From Cernens ardua (GTDB lineage: Bacteria; Pseudomonadota; Gammaproteobacteria; Pseudomonadales; Halomonadaceae): 64,000 bases of DNA. The stretch lies in NCBI RefSeq assembly GCF_051251085.1, contig NZ_JBPCZH010000002.1:248001-312000 (forward strand), read 5' to 3'. Shown one piece after another: positions 52,946-61,703 of the stretch. Under the pieces are notes generated by a model. The model was not told where the DNA came from and made no database searches. It saw nothing but the letters and a program-made list of their open reading frames with translations. Within the stretch, counting starts at the first letter, position 1. The number at the start of each line of letters is the position of its first letter. A program made the position numbers and the translations under genes.

Positions 52946-55027
52946 TTGAGCAGCGAAATCATCAAGGTACCCGATATCGGGTCCGACGAGGCAGTCGAAA
53001 TTATTGAAGTCTCGGTAAAAGAAGGCGATGAGGTATCCGCGGAAGATACCCTTATTACCCTTGAGTCCGACAAGGCCTCCATGGACATTCCTGCTCCCAA
53101 GGGTGGCAAGGTCAAGCGTTTGCTGGTTGCCGAAGGGGATAAGGTATCCACAGGTGACAGCATTGTCGAACTGGAAACTGATGCCAGTGAAAGTAGCGAA
53201 CAGCGTGATGAATCTACTACTGCTGCTTCCGAGGCTTCCTCCAGGGAAGAGCCCACACAGGCAGAAACATCTGCGACAACTCAGCCTACATCCAAATCGG
53301 CTTCCACGAGCAGCGAGATTGATATTGTTGTCCCTGATATCGGCGATGAGGCGGCTGAGGTAATTGAAGTCGCGGTTTCTGCTGGAGCGGATATCGATGC
53401 TGAGGATACGCTGATCACTTTGGAGTCCGATAAGGCCTCCATGGATATCCCCAGTCCTGTTCAGGGGCATATCACGGCCATTACCGTCAAGGAAGGGGAC
53501 AAGGTTTCCACTGGGGACGTGATTGGTCGTATGAAAGTTGCAGGCGATGAAACGTCTTCAGCAGTTGATTCGCAACCGGCTGGAGAAAGTCCGTCGTCTT
53601 CATCTGAAACTGCGGCAGGTGCTGTCTCTGAAGCTCCAACCACATCCGCACAGGCATCTTCCAGCGGAAAGGCCTCGGGAACAGAAACCAGGGAGCTTCG
53701 TGTCCCTGATATTGGCAGTGACGATGCAGTACCTGTGATCGAGGTAGCAGTCAGCGAAGGGGACTCACTGGAAGAAGAAGCCACCTTGCTCACACTGGAA
53801 TCTGACAAGGCCTCCATGGATATTCCCAGTCCATATGCAGGCAAAGTGGTTTCTGTCGCTGTGAAGGAAGGGGATTCACTCAAGCAAGGCGATTTGATTG
53901 GTACGATCGAAGTCACGACGAGCGCACCGGCCGAGTCGAAAGCACAGCCGCAAGCAACGCCTGTCTCTGAAACGCAAAATGCTTCTACTGCTGCGTCAGC
54001 CCGTCAGTCCTCGGATGCTTCTGCCCAGCAGCGTGCTGCACGTGATGGATTCGAGCCCAGTACCGAGTCATTGAGTGAAGAGCAACGCAGCACACGTTCC
54101 AGTGTGCATGCCGGCCCAGCTGCTCGCCTATTGGGACGTGAACTTGGCGTTGATCTGACGAAAGTCACACCTACCGGCCCTCGCGGACGTGTTCTGAAAG
54201 AAGATATTCAGTCATACGTCAAGCAGGCATTGAAAACCGCACAGAGTGGTCAGTCAACGGCGGGTTCGGCTGCTTCTGGTGCAACGGGGGCGGGTATTCC
54301 GCCGATCCCGGCTGTCGATTTCTCTCAATTCGGTGAAATTGAAGAGAAGCCCATGGGCCGTTTGCTCAAGGCGGGGGCAACCAATCTGCATCGTAGCTGG
54401 CTGAATGTGCCACATGTGACGCAGTTTGATGAAGCCGATGTGACTGAGATGGAAGCATTCCGTCGTTCTGTCAAGGAAGAAGCTTTCCGTGAAGGAGCGA
54501 AGCTGACGCCGCTTCCTTTCATGATCAAGGCGGTGGCTTATGCGTTGAAAAAATTCCCGCAGTTCAATGTGTCACTACACCCTGAGGGTGACAAACTGAT
54601 CTGGAAGAAGTACGTCAATATCGGTATTGCCGTTGATACTCCCGATGGTTTGATGGTGCCGGTGCTGCGTGATGCCGACAAGAAGAGCGTGATCGAGATT
54701 GCTATCGAATTTGCTGATCTTGCCAAACGGGCGCAGTCCAAGAAGCTGAAGCGTGAAGAAATGCAGGGGGGATGTTTTACCATCTCAAGCCTGGGGTCCA
54801 TCGGAGGTACCGCCTTTACGCCAATCGTTAATGCACCTGAAGTGGCTATTCTGGGCATTTCACGGTCGCAAATGAAACCGGTCTGGAATGGTTCCGAGTT
54901 CAAGCCTCGCCTGATGATGCCGTTGAGCCTCTCGTATGATCACCGTGCCTTGAATGGTGCGGATGCAGCTCGATTCACGGCGTATCTTGCAACGCTGCTG
55001 AGTGATATTCGTCGTTTGACGCTGTAA
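52946..55027 (+). CDS. aceF: Pyruvate dehydrogenase E2, dihydrolipoamide acetyltransferase, three lipoyl domains
   Basis: Core subunit of the complex; transfers acetyl from lipoyl to CoA. The 693-residue protein has three lipoyl domains with lysines K43, K163 and K288 (each in ESDKASMD), joined by Ala/Ser/Thr/Glu-rich linkers, then an E1/E3-binding domain (HAGPAARLLGRELGVDL, about residues 390-430) and the catalytic domain with the DHRALNGADAARF His-Gly site at the C-terminus. The start is a TTG at 52946, with GAGGAG 7 bases upstream; no ATG fits. The lpd gene is not in the window. A very strong terminator follows at 55083. Confidence 0.97.
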   Translation: MSSEIIKVPDIGSDEAVEIIEVSVKEGDEVSAEDTLITLESDKASMDIPAPKGGKVKRLLVAEGDKVSTGDSIVELETDASESSEQRDESTTAASEASSREEPTQAETSATTQPTSKSASTSSEIDIVVPDIGDEAAEVIEVAVSAGADIDAEDTLITLESDKASMDIPSPVQGHITAITVKEGDKVSTGDVIGRMKVAGDETSSAVDSQPAGESPSSSSETAAGAVSEAPTTSAQASSSGKASGTETRELRVPDIGSDDAVPVIEVAVSEGDSLEEEATLLTLESDKASMDIPSPYAGKVVSVAVKEGDSLKQGDLIGTIEVTTSAPAESKAQPQATPVSETQNASTAASARQSSDASAQQRAARDGFEPSTESLSEEQRSTRSSVHAGPAARLLGRELGVDLTKVTPTGPRGRVLKEDIQSYVKQALKTAQSGQSTAGSAASGATGAGIPPIPAVDFSQFGEIEEKPMGRLLKAGATNLHRSWLNVPHVTQFDEADVTEMEAFRRSVKEEAFREGAKLTPLPFMIKAVAYALKKFPQFNVSLHPEGDKLIWKKYVNIGIAVDTPDGLMVPVLRDADKKSVIEIAIEFADLAKRAQSKKLKREEMQGGCFTISSLGSIGGTAFTPIVNAPEVAILGISRSQMKPVWNGSEFKPRLMMPLSLSYDHRALNGADAARFTAYLATLLSDIRRLTL

Positions 55028-55360
55028 TACGCTCGCCACTCTCGCCACTATAGGGGCTGCCTAACCAGCCATAGAGTGATCACACCCTCCATTCATCTTG
55101 TTATATACAAGGTGAGTGGGGGGTGTTTTAGTTGCATGCCGCTATACGGAGTGTGGCGTATTACTGGGGGCGGTCAGGCCTTTATTTATTGCCAAAGCAG
55201 ACGCACTGTTTTATTTAATTGCCAATGGCGCGCGTGTCATGAATTCGATGCAGATGTACAAGCGAAATTAATTGACTGTGACTGCCAGAAGTTCGTTGAA
55301 AACGTTATACTATGTGCTTTCACTATTCATACCAATCAGTTGATCAAGGAGCGCAGAGCG
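55028..55360. other. Intergenic region between aceF and adk
   Basis: Holds the aceF terminator in its first 105 bases. The remaining 230 bases before adk contain no gene I recognise and should include the adk promoter. Confidence 0.45.
55083..55130 (+). terminator. Strong rho-independent terminator of aceF
   Basis: An 18-base arm (55083-55100) pairs base for base, allowing four G-U pairs, with 55108-55125 around a 7-base loop (TTATATA), and TTTTA follows. It is the longest terminator stem found in the window. Confidence 0.9.
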
Positions 55361-56017
55361 ATGCGTTTGATTTTGTTGGGCGCCCCCGGTGCCGGTAAAG
55401 GTACGCAGGCCAAATTCATCTGTGAGCGCTTTTCCATTCCCCAGATTTCCACAGGCGACATGCTTCGTGCAGCTATCAAGGAAGGGAGCGAGCTTGGCCG
55501 TCAGGTAGAGCAGGTCATGAAAGAGGGTAAATTGGTCTCCGATGATCTGATTGTGGCGCTGGTAGAGGAACGTATTCGCCAACCGGATGCTCACAATGGC
55601 TTCCTTCTGGATGGATTCCCCAGAACCATTCCTCAGGCTGATGCGTTAAAACAGGCAGGTGTTCGCATTGATCATGTCGTCGAAATTGACGTCCCTGATG
55701 AAGAGATCGTGAAACGCCTTTCCGGTCGTCGCGTGCATCCTGACTCGGGTCGCGTTTATCACGTTGTCTATAATCCTCCACGCGAAGAAGGCATCGACAA
55801 CGAAAGTGGTGAAGCTCTGATCCAACGCGACGATGACAAGCCGGACACCATTCGTAAACGTCTCGAGCAGTACCATGAGCAAACCGAGCCATTGGTTGGG
55901 TACTACAAGCAATGGTCAAAAGAGGCGCCTGAGCTTGCACCCAACTATATCCACGTCAATGGGGTAGGAGCACTGGATGCCATTCGTGCTCAACTTGTAG
56001 AAGCGCTGGAAGGCTAA
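55361..56017 (+). CDS. adk: Adenylate kinase
   Basis: Interconverts ATP, ADP and AMP. The 218-residue protein starts RLILLGAPGAGKGTQAK (P-loop at residues 7-15), has the AMP-site RF, DGFPRT and the lid domain with RRVHPDSGRVYHV, and is the long, lid-containing form, with zinc-Cys replaced. The start is the ATG at 55361, preceded by AAGGAG 9 bases upstream; the larger open frame to 55076 reads through the aceF terminator and is rejected. First gene of adk-tsaB-rsmJ. Confidence 0.97.
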   Translation: MRLILLGAPGAGKGTQAKFICERFSIPQISTGDMLRAAIKEGSELGRQVEQVMKEGKLVSDDLIVALVEERIRQPDAHNGFLLDGFPRTIPQADALKQAGVRIDHVVEIDVPDEEIVKRLSGRRVHPDSGRVYHVVYNPPREEGIDNESGEALIQRDDDKPDTIRKRLEQYHEQTEPLVGYYKQWSKEAPELAPNYIHVNGVGALDAIRAQLVEALEG

Positions 56018-56024
56018 TCGCTGT

Positions 56025-56768
56025 ATGAGCCTCACGCATATTCTTGCTTTGGATGCTTCCTCGCAGGCATGTTCGGTAGCGCTATGGTCGGGTACTCCGG
56101 AAGGGCAGATCTCCATGGTGCACCGTTGGGCGTTGGTGCCACGGCAGCATACCCAAAAGCTGCTGCCCATGGTGGATGAAGTCCTGAATGAAGCCGGTTG
56201 CAGGCTTAAGGAGGTAGATGCCTTTGCCTATGGGCACGGCCCCGGTTCCTTCACAGGTATTAGGGTTGCTTCGGGAATCGTACAAGGGCTGGCGATGGGG
56301 GCTAACAAGCCCCTGTTGGGTGTTTCGACATTGGAAGCGTTAGCATTGCAGGGGGCTGAAGAACTCCGGCAGCATCATCCCGCAGTTGATGGTCTACAGG
56401 TATTGGCGGCACTGGATGCCCGAATGGGTGAGCTGTACGTTGCCCCGTATCGGGTCAAGGCCGTGAATGGATGGATAACACCAGAGCCGTTGGATGAAGA
56501 ACGTGTCCTCAAACCTGATACGCTGATTCTCCCAGAGGGGGAATACAGGGGGATAGGGGCCGGTTTGAATTACCTTGCTGACTTTCCCCATACTGCCCGT
56601 GAGCGCATCGTATCGGTAAATCCGACCGCTGAGCCAGATGCGTACTACATCTCCCTGTTGGCCGCGCAACGTTATTTTGCAGGGGAGGCCCGTCCTCCTG
56701 AAGAGGTCCAGCCTGTCTATCTGCGTAACAACGTGGCCTCTCGGTCCACCCGTGACCCGCTAGGCTGA
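56025..56768 (+). CDS. tsaB: tRNA t6A37 threonylcarbamoyl transferase component TsaB
   Basis: TsaB pairs with TsaD and TsaE to put threonylcarbamoyl on A37 of ANN-reading tRNAs. The 247-residue ASKHA-fold protein begins ILALDASSQACSVAL, has the AYGHGPGSFTGIRVASGIVQGLA motif and the QPVYLRN end, all TsaB signatures. It starts 7 bases after adk and precedes rsmJ by 4 bases, so it is in an operon. This is a non-standard neighbourhood compared with E. coli, where adk and tsaB are apart. TrmO in this window uses the t6A product. Confidence 0.94.
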   Translation: MSLTHILALDASSQACSVALWSGTPEGQISMVHRWALVPRQHTQKLLPMVDEVLNEAGCRLKEVDAFAYGHGPGSFTGIRVASGIVQGLAMGANKPLLGVSTLEALALQGAEELRQHHPAVDGLQVLAALDARMGELYVAPYRVKAVNGWITPEPLDEERVLKPDTLILPEGEYRGIGAGLNYLADFPHTARERIVSVNPTAEPDAYYISLLAAQRYFAGEARPPEEVQPVYLRNNVASRSTRDPLG

Positions 56769-56772
56769 TCCC

Positions 56773-57483
56773 ATGCCTGCTTCCCATACTATGTCTGTAA
56801 AAGCGCCCTACCACCTTGAGGAGACACCCGAAGGATTGGTGCTGATGTCGGATGATGCCGGTATGGGATCACCCTTACGAGTGGATTTTGTTTCAGGCAG
56901 GGCGCTCCATCGACGTAAATTTGGGGGTGGCAAAGGGCAATTAATCGCAAAGGCGTGTGGTTTCAAACCAGGTATCGTTCCCAATATCATTGATGCGACG
57001 GCTGGATTAGGTCGAGATGCCTTTGTTTTGGCAACATTGGGTGCCGAAGTATTGATGATCGAACGAGTACCTGTTATTGCGGCGCTGTTGGCAGATGGCT
57101 TGAAACGTGCTCAAGTGGATGAGGAAACGGCCGATATTGCAGCACGAATGGTACTTCGTCAGGGGAATGCAGTGACGGATATGGCAACGCTTGTTGCCAG
57201 TAGCCCTGTTCCCCCGGAAGTGATTCATCTTGATCCAATGTTTCCCCACCGGACGAAGAGTGCACTGGTCAAGAAAGAGATGCGTATATTTCGGGATCTG
57301 GCGGGCGCAGATGATGATGCCCACTTGTTATTGGAAGCCGCATTGGATGTAGCGACACATCGTGTCGTAGTCAAGCGGCCTAAAGGCGCACCTCCCATCG
57401 GAGGAAGGGCACCCAATCATATTATCGAAGAGAAAAACAGCCGCTACGATCTTTATGTTCATCGTGCGCTCTCACGCGTTTAA
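56773..57483 (+). CDS. rsmJ: 16S rRNA (guanine(1516)-N2)-methyltransferase
   Basis: RsmJ methylates G1516 in 16S rRNA with SAM. The 236-residue protein has the family motifs VDFVSGRALHRRKFGGGKGQLIAKACG, DATAGLGRDAFVLATLGAEV, the catalytic HLDPMFPHR (DPPY-like) and VVVKRPKGAPPI. It follows tsaB by 4 bases. After the stop, two overlapping hairpins and a third with a T run (see next feature) lie in a 300-base AT-rich stretch. Confidence 0.93.
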   Translation: MPASHTMSVKAPYHLEETPEGLVLMSDDAGMGSPLRVDFVSGRALHRRKFGGGKGQLIAKACGFKPGIVPNIIDATAGLGRDAFVLATLGAEVLMIERVPVIAALLADGLKRAQVDEETADIAARMVLRQGNAVTDMATLVASSPVPPEVIHLDPMFPHRTKSALVKKEMRIFRDLAGADDDAHLLLEAALDVATHRVVVKRPKGAPPIGGRAPNHIIEEKNSRYDLYVHRALSRV

Positions 57484-57779
57484 TATGTATTTTCATGAAT
57501 CATGATTTATGATTCGATCAAGCGGATCGAAGTTGTTTGAGCTGACCACATATTGGCATTACCAAATATGAATATAACGTGCATATGGCGTAATGCGAGG
57601 CTTTCCTATTGTTACATTACGGCTGTAACTTTTTGATTATAAAGTGTTTTAATGTTTTTTCGCGTGCTATATAAATTGCCTCTCCATTATATTGAATAAT
57701 GCCATATATTCACTTCTTAAATTAAATGTTAAATTGAGCGTCCTTGGAACTTTCATTATTAAAATCATGGAGCGTCATT
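57484..57779. other. AT-rich intergenic region with three hairpins
   Basis: No gene. GAATCAT/ATGATTC (57497-57515) and TTCGATC/GATCGAA (57513-57531) share three bases and cannot both form fully. GTTACA/TGTAAC (57611-57629) is followed by TTTTTG and looks like a weak terminator, perhaps for rsmJ. The promoter of the small exported protein must lie near its end. Confidence 0.5.
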
Positions 57780-58190
57780 ATGAAACGCATCGTATGCGCA
57801 GCAGCTATTGCACTTGCCTTTGGATCTTCTGCAGCGATGGCCTGCCCTGCAGGCACTCATCTGGTAGGCGGCACTAACTCTCACCACAAAGGCGGCTATT
57901 GCACGACTTCCGCTTCCGGAGCCAAATCCAGCGCTTCTCATCGTGCTCATCGCACTGAAGAACGTGCAAAGAGCCACGCACGCTCCACTGAAAAAAGTGC
58001 AAAAAGCCATGCACGTTCTACCGAAAAGAGCGCAAAAAGCCACGCTCGTTCTACTGAAAAGCACGCAAAGAAAGAAACGTCTCGTCTGAAGCATCGTAGC
58101 TCTTCTGCAGCACACCACGCTCGTAAATCTGCTTCCAAAGCCGAGAAATCTGCAAAATCCCATCTTTCCAGCCTGACACATCGTTCATAA
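57780..58190 (+). CDS. Small exported, highly basic protein with SHARSTEK repeats
   Basis: A 136-residue protein I do not recognise. It opens with a Sec signal peptide (MKRIVCAAAIALAFGSSAAMA, cut before CPAG), so it is periplasmic or secreted. Two cysteines lie in the mature N-terminus (CPAGTH and GGYC). The rest is low-complexity, rich in Ser, Lys, His, Arg and Ala, with three 11-residue repeats AKSHARSTEKS between about residues 63 and 95 and a fourth partial copy. Charge is strongly positive. No family comes to mind; metal, heme, nucleic acid, or cell-wall binding are only guesses. The ATG at 57780 has TGGAGCG upstream. Confidence 0.75.
   Translation: MKRIVCAAAIALAFGSSAAMACPAGTHLVGGTNSHHKGGYCTTSASGAKSSASHRAHRTEERAKSHARSTEKSAKSHARSTEKSAKSHARSTEKHAKKETSRLKHRSSSAAHHARKSASKAEKSAKSHLSSLTHRS
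57966..58064 (+). repeat. Three 33-bp tandem repeats inside the small exported protein gene
   Basis: Units at 57966-57998, 57999-58031 and 58032-58064 encode AKSHARSTEK plus Ser or His, with mostly synonymous changes between copies. The pattern indicates duplication followed by selection on the peptide. Confidence 0.85.
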
Positions 58191-58207
58191 GTAATGCTTA
58201 TAACGTT

Positions 58208-58241
58208 ACGAGAGATCAAATCGTCCTAATTGATCTCTCGT
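58208..58241 (+). terminator. 12-bp perfect hairpin, first of three
   Basis: ACGAGAGATCAA (58208-58219) and TTGATCTCTCGT (58230-58241), 10-base loop. It lies 17 bases after the exported protein's stop and has no T tract, so it may protect the 3' end rather than end transcription. Confidence 0.6.
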
Positions 58242-58255
58242 TATGCTGAAAGATT

Positions 58256-58275
58256 GATTCACCTGGAGGTGAATC
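58256..58275 (+). repeat. 8-bp tetraloop hairpin, second of three
   Basis: GATTCACC (58256-58263) and GGTGAATC (58268-58275) with a TGGA loop, placed 14 bases after the first stem and 3 bases before the third. Confidence 0.6.
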
Positions 58276-58278
58276 CCG

Positions 58279-58325
58279 CACCCCGCCACTTGAGAGATAT
58301 CGAGTGGCGGGGTGTTTTATTTTAT
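58279..58325 (+). terminator. 12-bp perfect terminator, third of three
   Basis: CACCCCGCCACT (58279-58290) and AGTGGCGGGGTG (58303-58314), 12-base loop, followed by TTTTATTTTATT. A canonical strong terminator. Confidence 0.92.
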
Positions 58326-58533
58326 TAAGAGTTAATGCCCCCTTATCCCCAACGCAACCAGTGATTCAAATAGCGGTCCTTACCCCAACCGGTGTGTTGG
58401 AAGGGTGGAATATTCCCTGTGATACAGAATAAAAAATGCCCCATCCAACAGATATGATATCCATTCAATGAGGCGCATTTAGATCAGTACTATTTTATAT
58501 ATCAAACCGCGTATCAAGCGGCATTTTTCTCAT

Positions 58534-60663
58534 TCAAAAACCAAAAGCCACGCTGGCGTAGAATGTGCGCAAAGGCGCTGGTTCGTAATAGCGGCTGTTG
58601 GCATCGTTCACCCGGATATTGGAGTAATAATGGTGATTGAAGATGTTATCAAGCCCGGCTGAAAGCGTTAATGCCTGTTCATGCGGTAGTTTGAAGACAT
58701 AACTTCCACGCAGGTTATAGACCGAGCTGGATTTTATTTTGACGGTATTGGCGTTGTCAGCATACATGTCACTGAGATACTGATTTTCTGCCGTAAGTCT
58801 CAGATTATCATGTTGCCAGTTCAGACGAGTGGACCACACGCGCTGGGGCAGGCCGGGCAAGCGGTTATGGCGCTGAATTGTCGTTCCGGCAAGGTTATCA
58901 CTGAAACGTGCACGCATGTATGAATAATCGGTATCCGCACTAAAGCCTGCGCCCAGGTAGGTACCCACCCCTAGTTCCAGGCCTGTACGCCGTGTCCGCC
59001 CCGCATTTTGATAGTAGGTCTGCTCAAAGGCATTATTATAACCGACCAATTCATGTTTCGAGCGGATTGTGTATACATCCACCTGGTAATGTGTTTGCGT
59101 TGAGGGGAAGTCGCCACGCATACCGAGCTCATAATTGGTAGCACGCTGGGGCTTGATCGTAGAGTTGAAGCCAGCGTTACCATCTGGGCGAGCAAACTCG
59201 GTGAAGGTCGGTGTCTGGAAGGCGGTACCGATAGTGGCATAAGCTGCATGATGCTGCAGATATTGCCATGTGATGCCGTTGGAGTAGCTCCACTGATTGA
59301 AGCGGCGCCCTCCGGAGTTGGCCGAGTTTTGCCTGTCATGAATGGTGAGGTGGACATTGTCATAACGGACGCCGCTGGTGAGCGTCCAACGTGGCGCGAG
59401 TTTTATATCTGCTTCAGCAAATACACCGGCATCTGTACCGTTTTGTTCCTGATCGCCATTGCGGGGAATTCGTTTCCAGTGAGGCCAGCCATAGAATTTT
59501 GCATAGCGGTGGCGGTTGTCTTCCATCCGGGAAACATCTGTTCCCACGATGTAATGCACTGGCAGGCTGACAAGATGAAGATCATTGGCGTAGGTAGCAC
59601 GTCCACCAAACTCATGGCGCACAAATTCGGGCACATTACCGGAGCCCGTTACTTTTGAGGGGAAGGGGAGTACCTGATAATACTTACGGCGACCGAACCA
59701 TGTTGTTGCGTTGAGTTGGCCCCCTCCGAGGTCAGTATCTTCATAATGCAAACCGACGATTTGCTGGGATGTTTTGGAACGGGCATCCAATGGCACTGAA
59801 TTAAAGTTGGACTGGCGGCGGTGGGCTTTCACCTGAGCCAATGTCAAGCCACCCGGATCTTCCGCTCTCGGCGATTCCATCACATTGCCAATAAGCGTCA
59901 ATGACTGATTGTTCGTGAGTTGATATCCGACCTTACCATTGAACAAATAGCGCTTCACTTCAGAGTGATTACGGTAACCATCCTGCTTCAATGAAGTAAA
60001 ACCTATACTGTGATTCCACTTTCCGTTTACGCCCGAATGGCTCACATGAAATTGACGCAGTCCATAGCTTCCACCCGTCATGCTAATGTGGCCGCCGGCA
60101 TTTCTTTCACTCCCATCTGCAGTCGTGTAATTGATAACACCCCCCGCGGCATTTCCGTAAAGGACAGAAGCCGGGCCACGTAGCACCTGAACACTATCAA
60201 CATCATTCAGATCCAGAGCGTCGATCTGGGACTGACCATCAGGCATGGTATAGGGAATGCCATCGATATTGATGGTAATCCCACGGATCCCGAATGCACT
60301 TCGTGCACCGAAGCCCCGCATCGAAATCTTTGGTCCTTGCGCATAGTTTTGATCATTCATCAGGAACACGCCGGGTATTTGACGCAGTGCTTCGTCAGGT
60401 TGAATCCCGGGGCCTGCTTCATGGATTTGTTGCGCATTAAGAACACTCACAGCACCCGGCGTGGTCAATAGAGGGCGCTCCAATCGTGTTGCAGTAACCT
60501 CGATGGGTGACAGGACCTGTGGTGATCGATCCGCGGGTGCCACCGGTATTTTTCGCTGCTGACTCGCCGAATGAGGGGCGAGTTCAGTACTGACAGTGCT
60601 TGCATAACTGTGGTAGGACCATGGCCCCAACGCAATCATGATGAGTGAGAGTTTCTTGTTCAT
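58534..60663 (-). CDS. TonB-dependent outer-membrane receptor
   Basis: A roughly 709-residue receptor with signal peptide, a TonB-box-like segment before IEVTATRLERPL, a plug domain (about 55-170: QIPGVFLMNDQNYAQG, RGFGARSAFGIRGI, VQVLRGPASVLYGNAAGGVINYTT) and a 22-strand barrel ending in the aromatic C-terminus AFGF. The RGxGAR/DGIPYTMPDGQ pattern is like FecA-, PupB- or FpvA-independent receptors for iron chelates or cobalamin, without an N-terminal signalling extension. No transporter genes are beside it. The start may be 60663 or the ATG 3 bases before; AAGGGA lies close to both. Confidence 0.92.
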   Translation of the reverse strand: MNKKLSLIMIALGPWSYHSYASTVSTELAPHSASQQRKIPVAPADRSPQVLSPIEVTATRLERPLLTTPGAVSVLNAQQIHEAGPGIQPDEALRQIPGVFLMNDQNYAQGPKISMRGFGARSAFGIRGITINIDGIPYTMPDGQSQIDALDLNDVDSVQVLRGPASVLYGNAAGGVINYTTADGSERNAGGHISMTGGSYGLRQFHVSHSGVNGKWNHSIGFTSLKQDGYRNHSEVKRYLFNGKVGYQLTNNQSLTLIGNVMESPRAEDPGGLTLAQVKAHRRQSNFNSVPLDARSKTSQQIVGLHYEDTDLGGGQLNATTWFGRRKYYQVLPFPSKVTGSGNVPEFVRHEFGGRATYANDLHLVSLPVHYIVGTDVSRMEDNRHRYAKFYGWPHWKRIPRNGDQEQNGTDAGVFAEADIKLAPRWTLTSGVRYDNVHLTIHDRQNSANSGGRRFNQWSYSNGITWQYLQHHAAYATIGTAFQTPTFTEFARPDGNAGFNSTIKPQRATNYELGMRGDFPSTQTHYQVDVYTIRSKHELVGYNNAFEQTYYQNAGRTRRTGLELGVGTYLGAGFSADTDYSYMRARFSDNLAGTTIQRHNRLPGLPQRVWSTRLNWQHDNLRLTAENQYLSDMYADNANTVKIKSSSVYNLRGSYVFKLPHEQALTLSAGLDNIFNHHYYSNIRVNDANSRYYEPAPLRTFYASVAFGF

Positions 60664-60916
60664 CATTATCCCTTGTTTGTCCCTTGCTACTACTTTGGAG
60701 TAGCTATTCCTTGTTAGTTATACTTTTTCAGAAGTCATTTCAAGTAGGCAGCAAAGTCTACTTCTGCTGCTTAAATCATGATGGGCTTTAGATATTGCTT
60801 ATGGACACGCTATTCATCGACATTCTTTCGTCAATACATTCACGAGTGAAAGGCTGTTCGTGATAGTGTGAGCCTTAACATGAGGGCGCGATATCATGTT
60901 GAGGAAAGCTTTGCCC

Positions 60917-61591
60917 TCAGCGATTTCCGCCACGACGCGTCCCTTTACGAGTGCCCCCTTTTTTTGCATTGGAAGGTCCCTTTTTTTCCTCTGGAGCACG
61001 GTAAAGAAGATAGAGATCAAGGCATAGCTCAGGTAATTGGTTAGCCATTTCGGTTGCTTTTTTAGGGGAATTGGCCAATGCCTCCAGGTCGGGGTCTTCA
61101 TCCGAAAACAAGCAAGAAAGCGCCATGAATGGAAGTAATAACTGTGCGGCCTGTTCTTCTTTGGTGCCAAACCAGGCGTTTTCATCCAGAAAAACAGCTT
61201 CCATAAAGCCTGCACACCAGAGGCACACCGGGCTCTCCATTAGCTCATCTTCAACTTCAGGGTCGAAGGGCAGCTCTGGAAGCAATCCTCGCTCAAAGGC
61301 TTGAACGGCGTTATTATGCAATTGTTCCAAATAGCCCAGAATTTCGTCTCGTGTCGCATCATCCTTGAATTCGGGTTCTCCATTAAAGAGAATGGAAATC
61401 CAGGTGCCGGGTTCTGTTTTGGTGGGTGCGATGGCTAACGCAACCAGAAAACCGTGGGCCCCATATAGATCCAGTGCTTCAGGATCGACCTGATCCGATT
61501 CGAGAAAGTCATCGAGTATTTCCAGTACCTCATCATCCACAAGTGGAATCTGGTGTGTATCCTGAGTTTCCGATGATGAAGGCGCATTCAT
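60917..61591 (-). CDS. UPF0149/YecA-family protein
   Basis: A 224-residue helical protein of the UPF0149 (YgfB/YecA) family, of unknown function. Visible family pieces are LYGAHGFLVALAIAPT, CLWCAGFMEAVFLDENAWFG and the helical QAAQLLLPFMALSCLFSDED. Unlike YecA it lacks a clear C-terminal SEC-C zinc motif and instead ends in a basic Lys/Arg/Gly tail (KKGGTRKGTRRGGNR) that could bind nucleic acid. The ATG at 61591 with GGAG upstream is preferred over a TTG at 61609. It is divergent from the SprT gene, 112 bases away. Confidence 0.85.
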   Translation of the reverse strand: MNAPSSSETQDTHQIPLVDDEVLEILDDFLESDQVDPEALDLYGAHGFLVALAIAPTKTEPGTWISILFNGEPEFKDDATRDEILGYLEQLHNNAVQAFERGLLPELPFDPEVEDELMESPVCLWCAGFMEAVFLDENAWFGTKEEQAAQLLLPFMALSCLFSDEDPDLEALANSPKKATEMANQLPELCLDLYLLYRAPEEKKGPSNAKKGGTRKGTRRGGNR

Positions 61592-61703
61592 GGGCTTTGT
61601 CTCCCGCAAGGTAAATGGTTTCCGGCAATTAACCCGTGACTTTGTTCCAAAGCCTATGGAAACTCACAGTACTTAACTACCTGATGGCACCATTCTATCA
61701 AGC

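Larger units (their letters stand above)
58191..58533. other. Structured 3' region between the exported protein and the TonB receptor
   Basis: Contains the three successive hairpins listed below in its first 135 bases. The remaining 200 bases to the convergent TonB receptor show only a weak CCGC/GCGG stem (58507-58521). No gene recognised. Confidence 0.5.

Noticed and set aside
55076..55360. Longer open reading of adk starting at 55076
   Set aside because: It reads through the aceF terminator; the ATG at 55361 with AAGGAG fits the family N-terminus.
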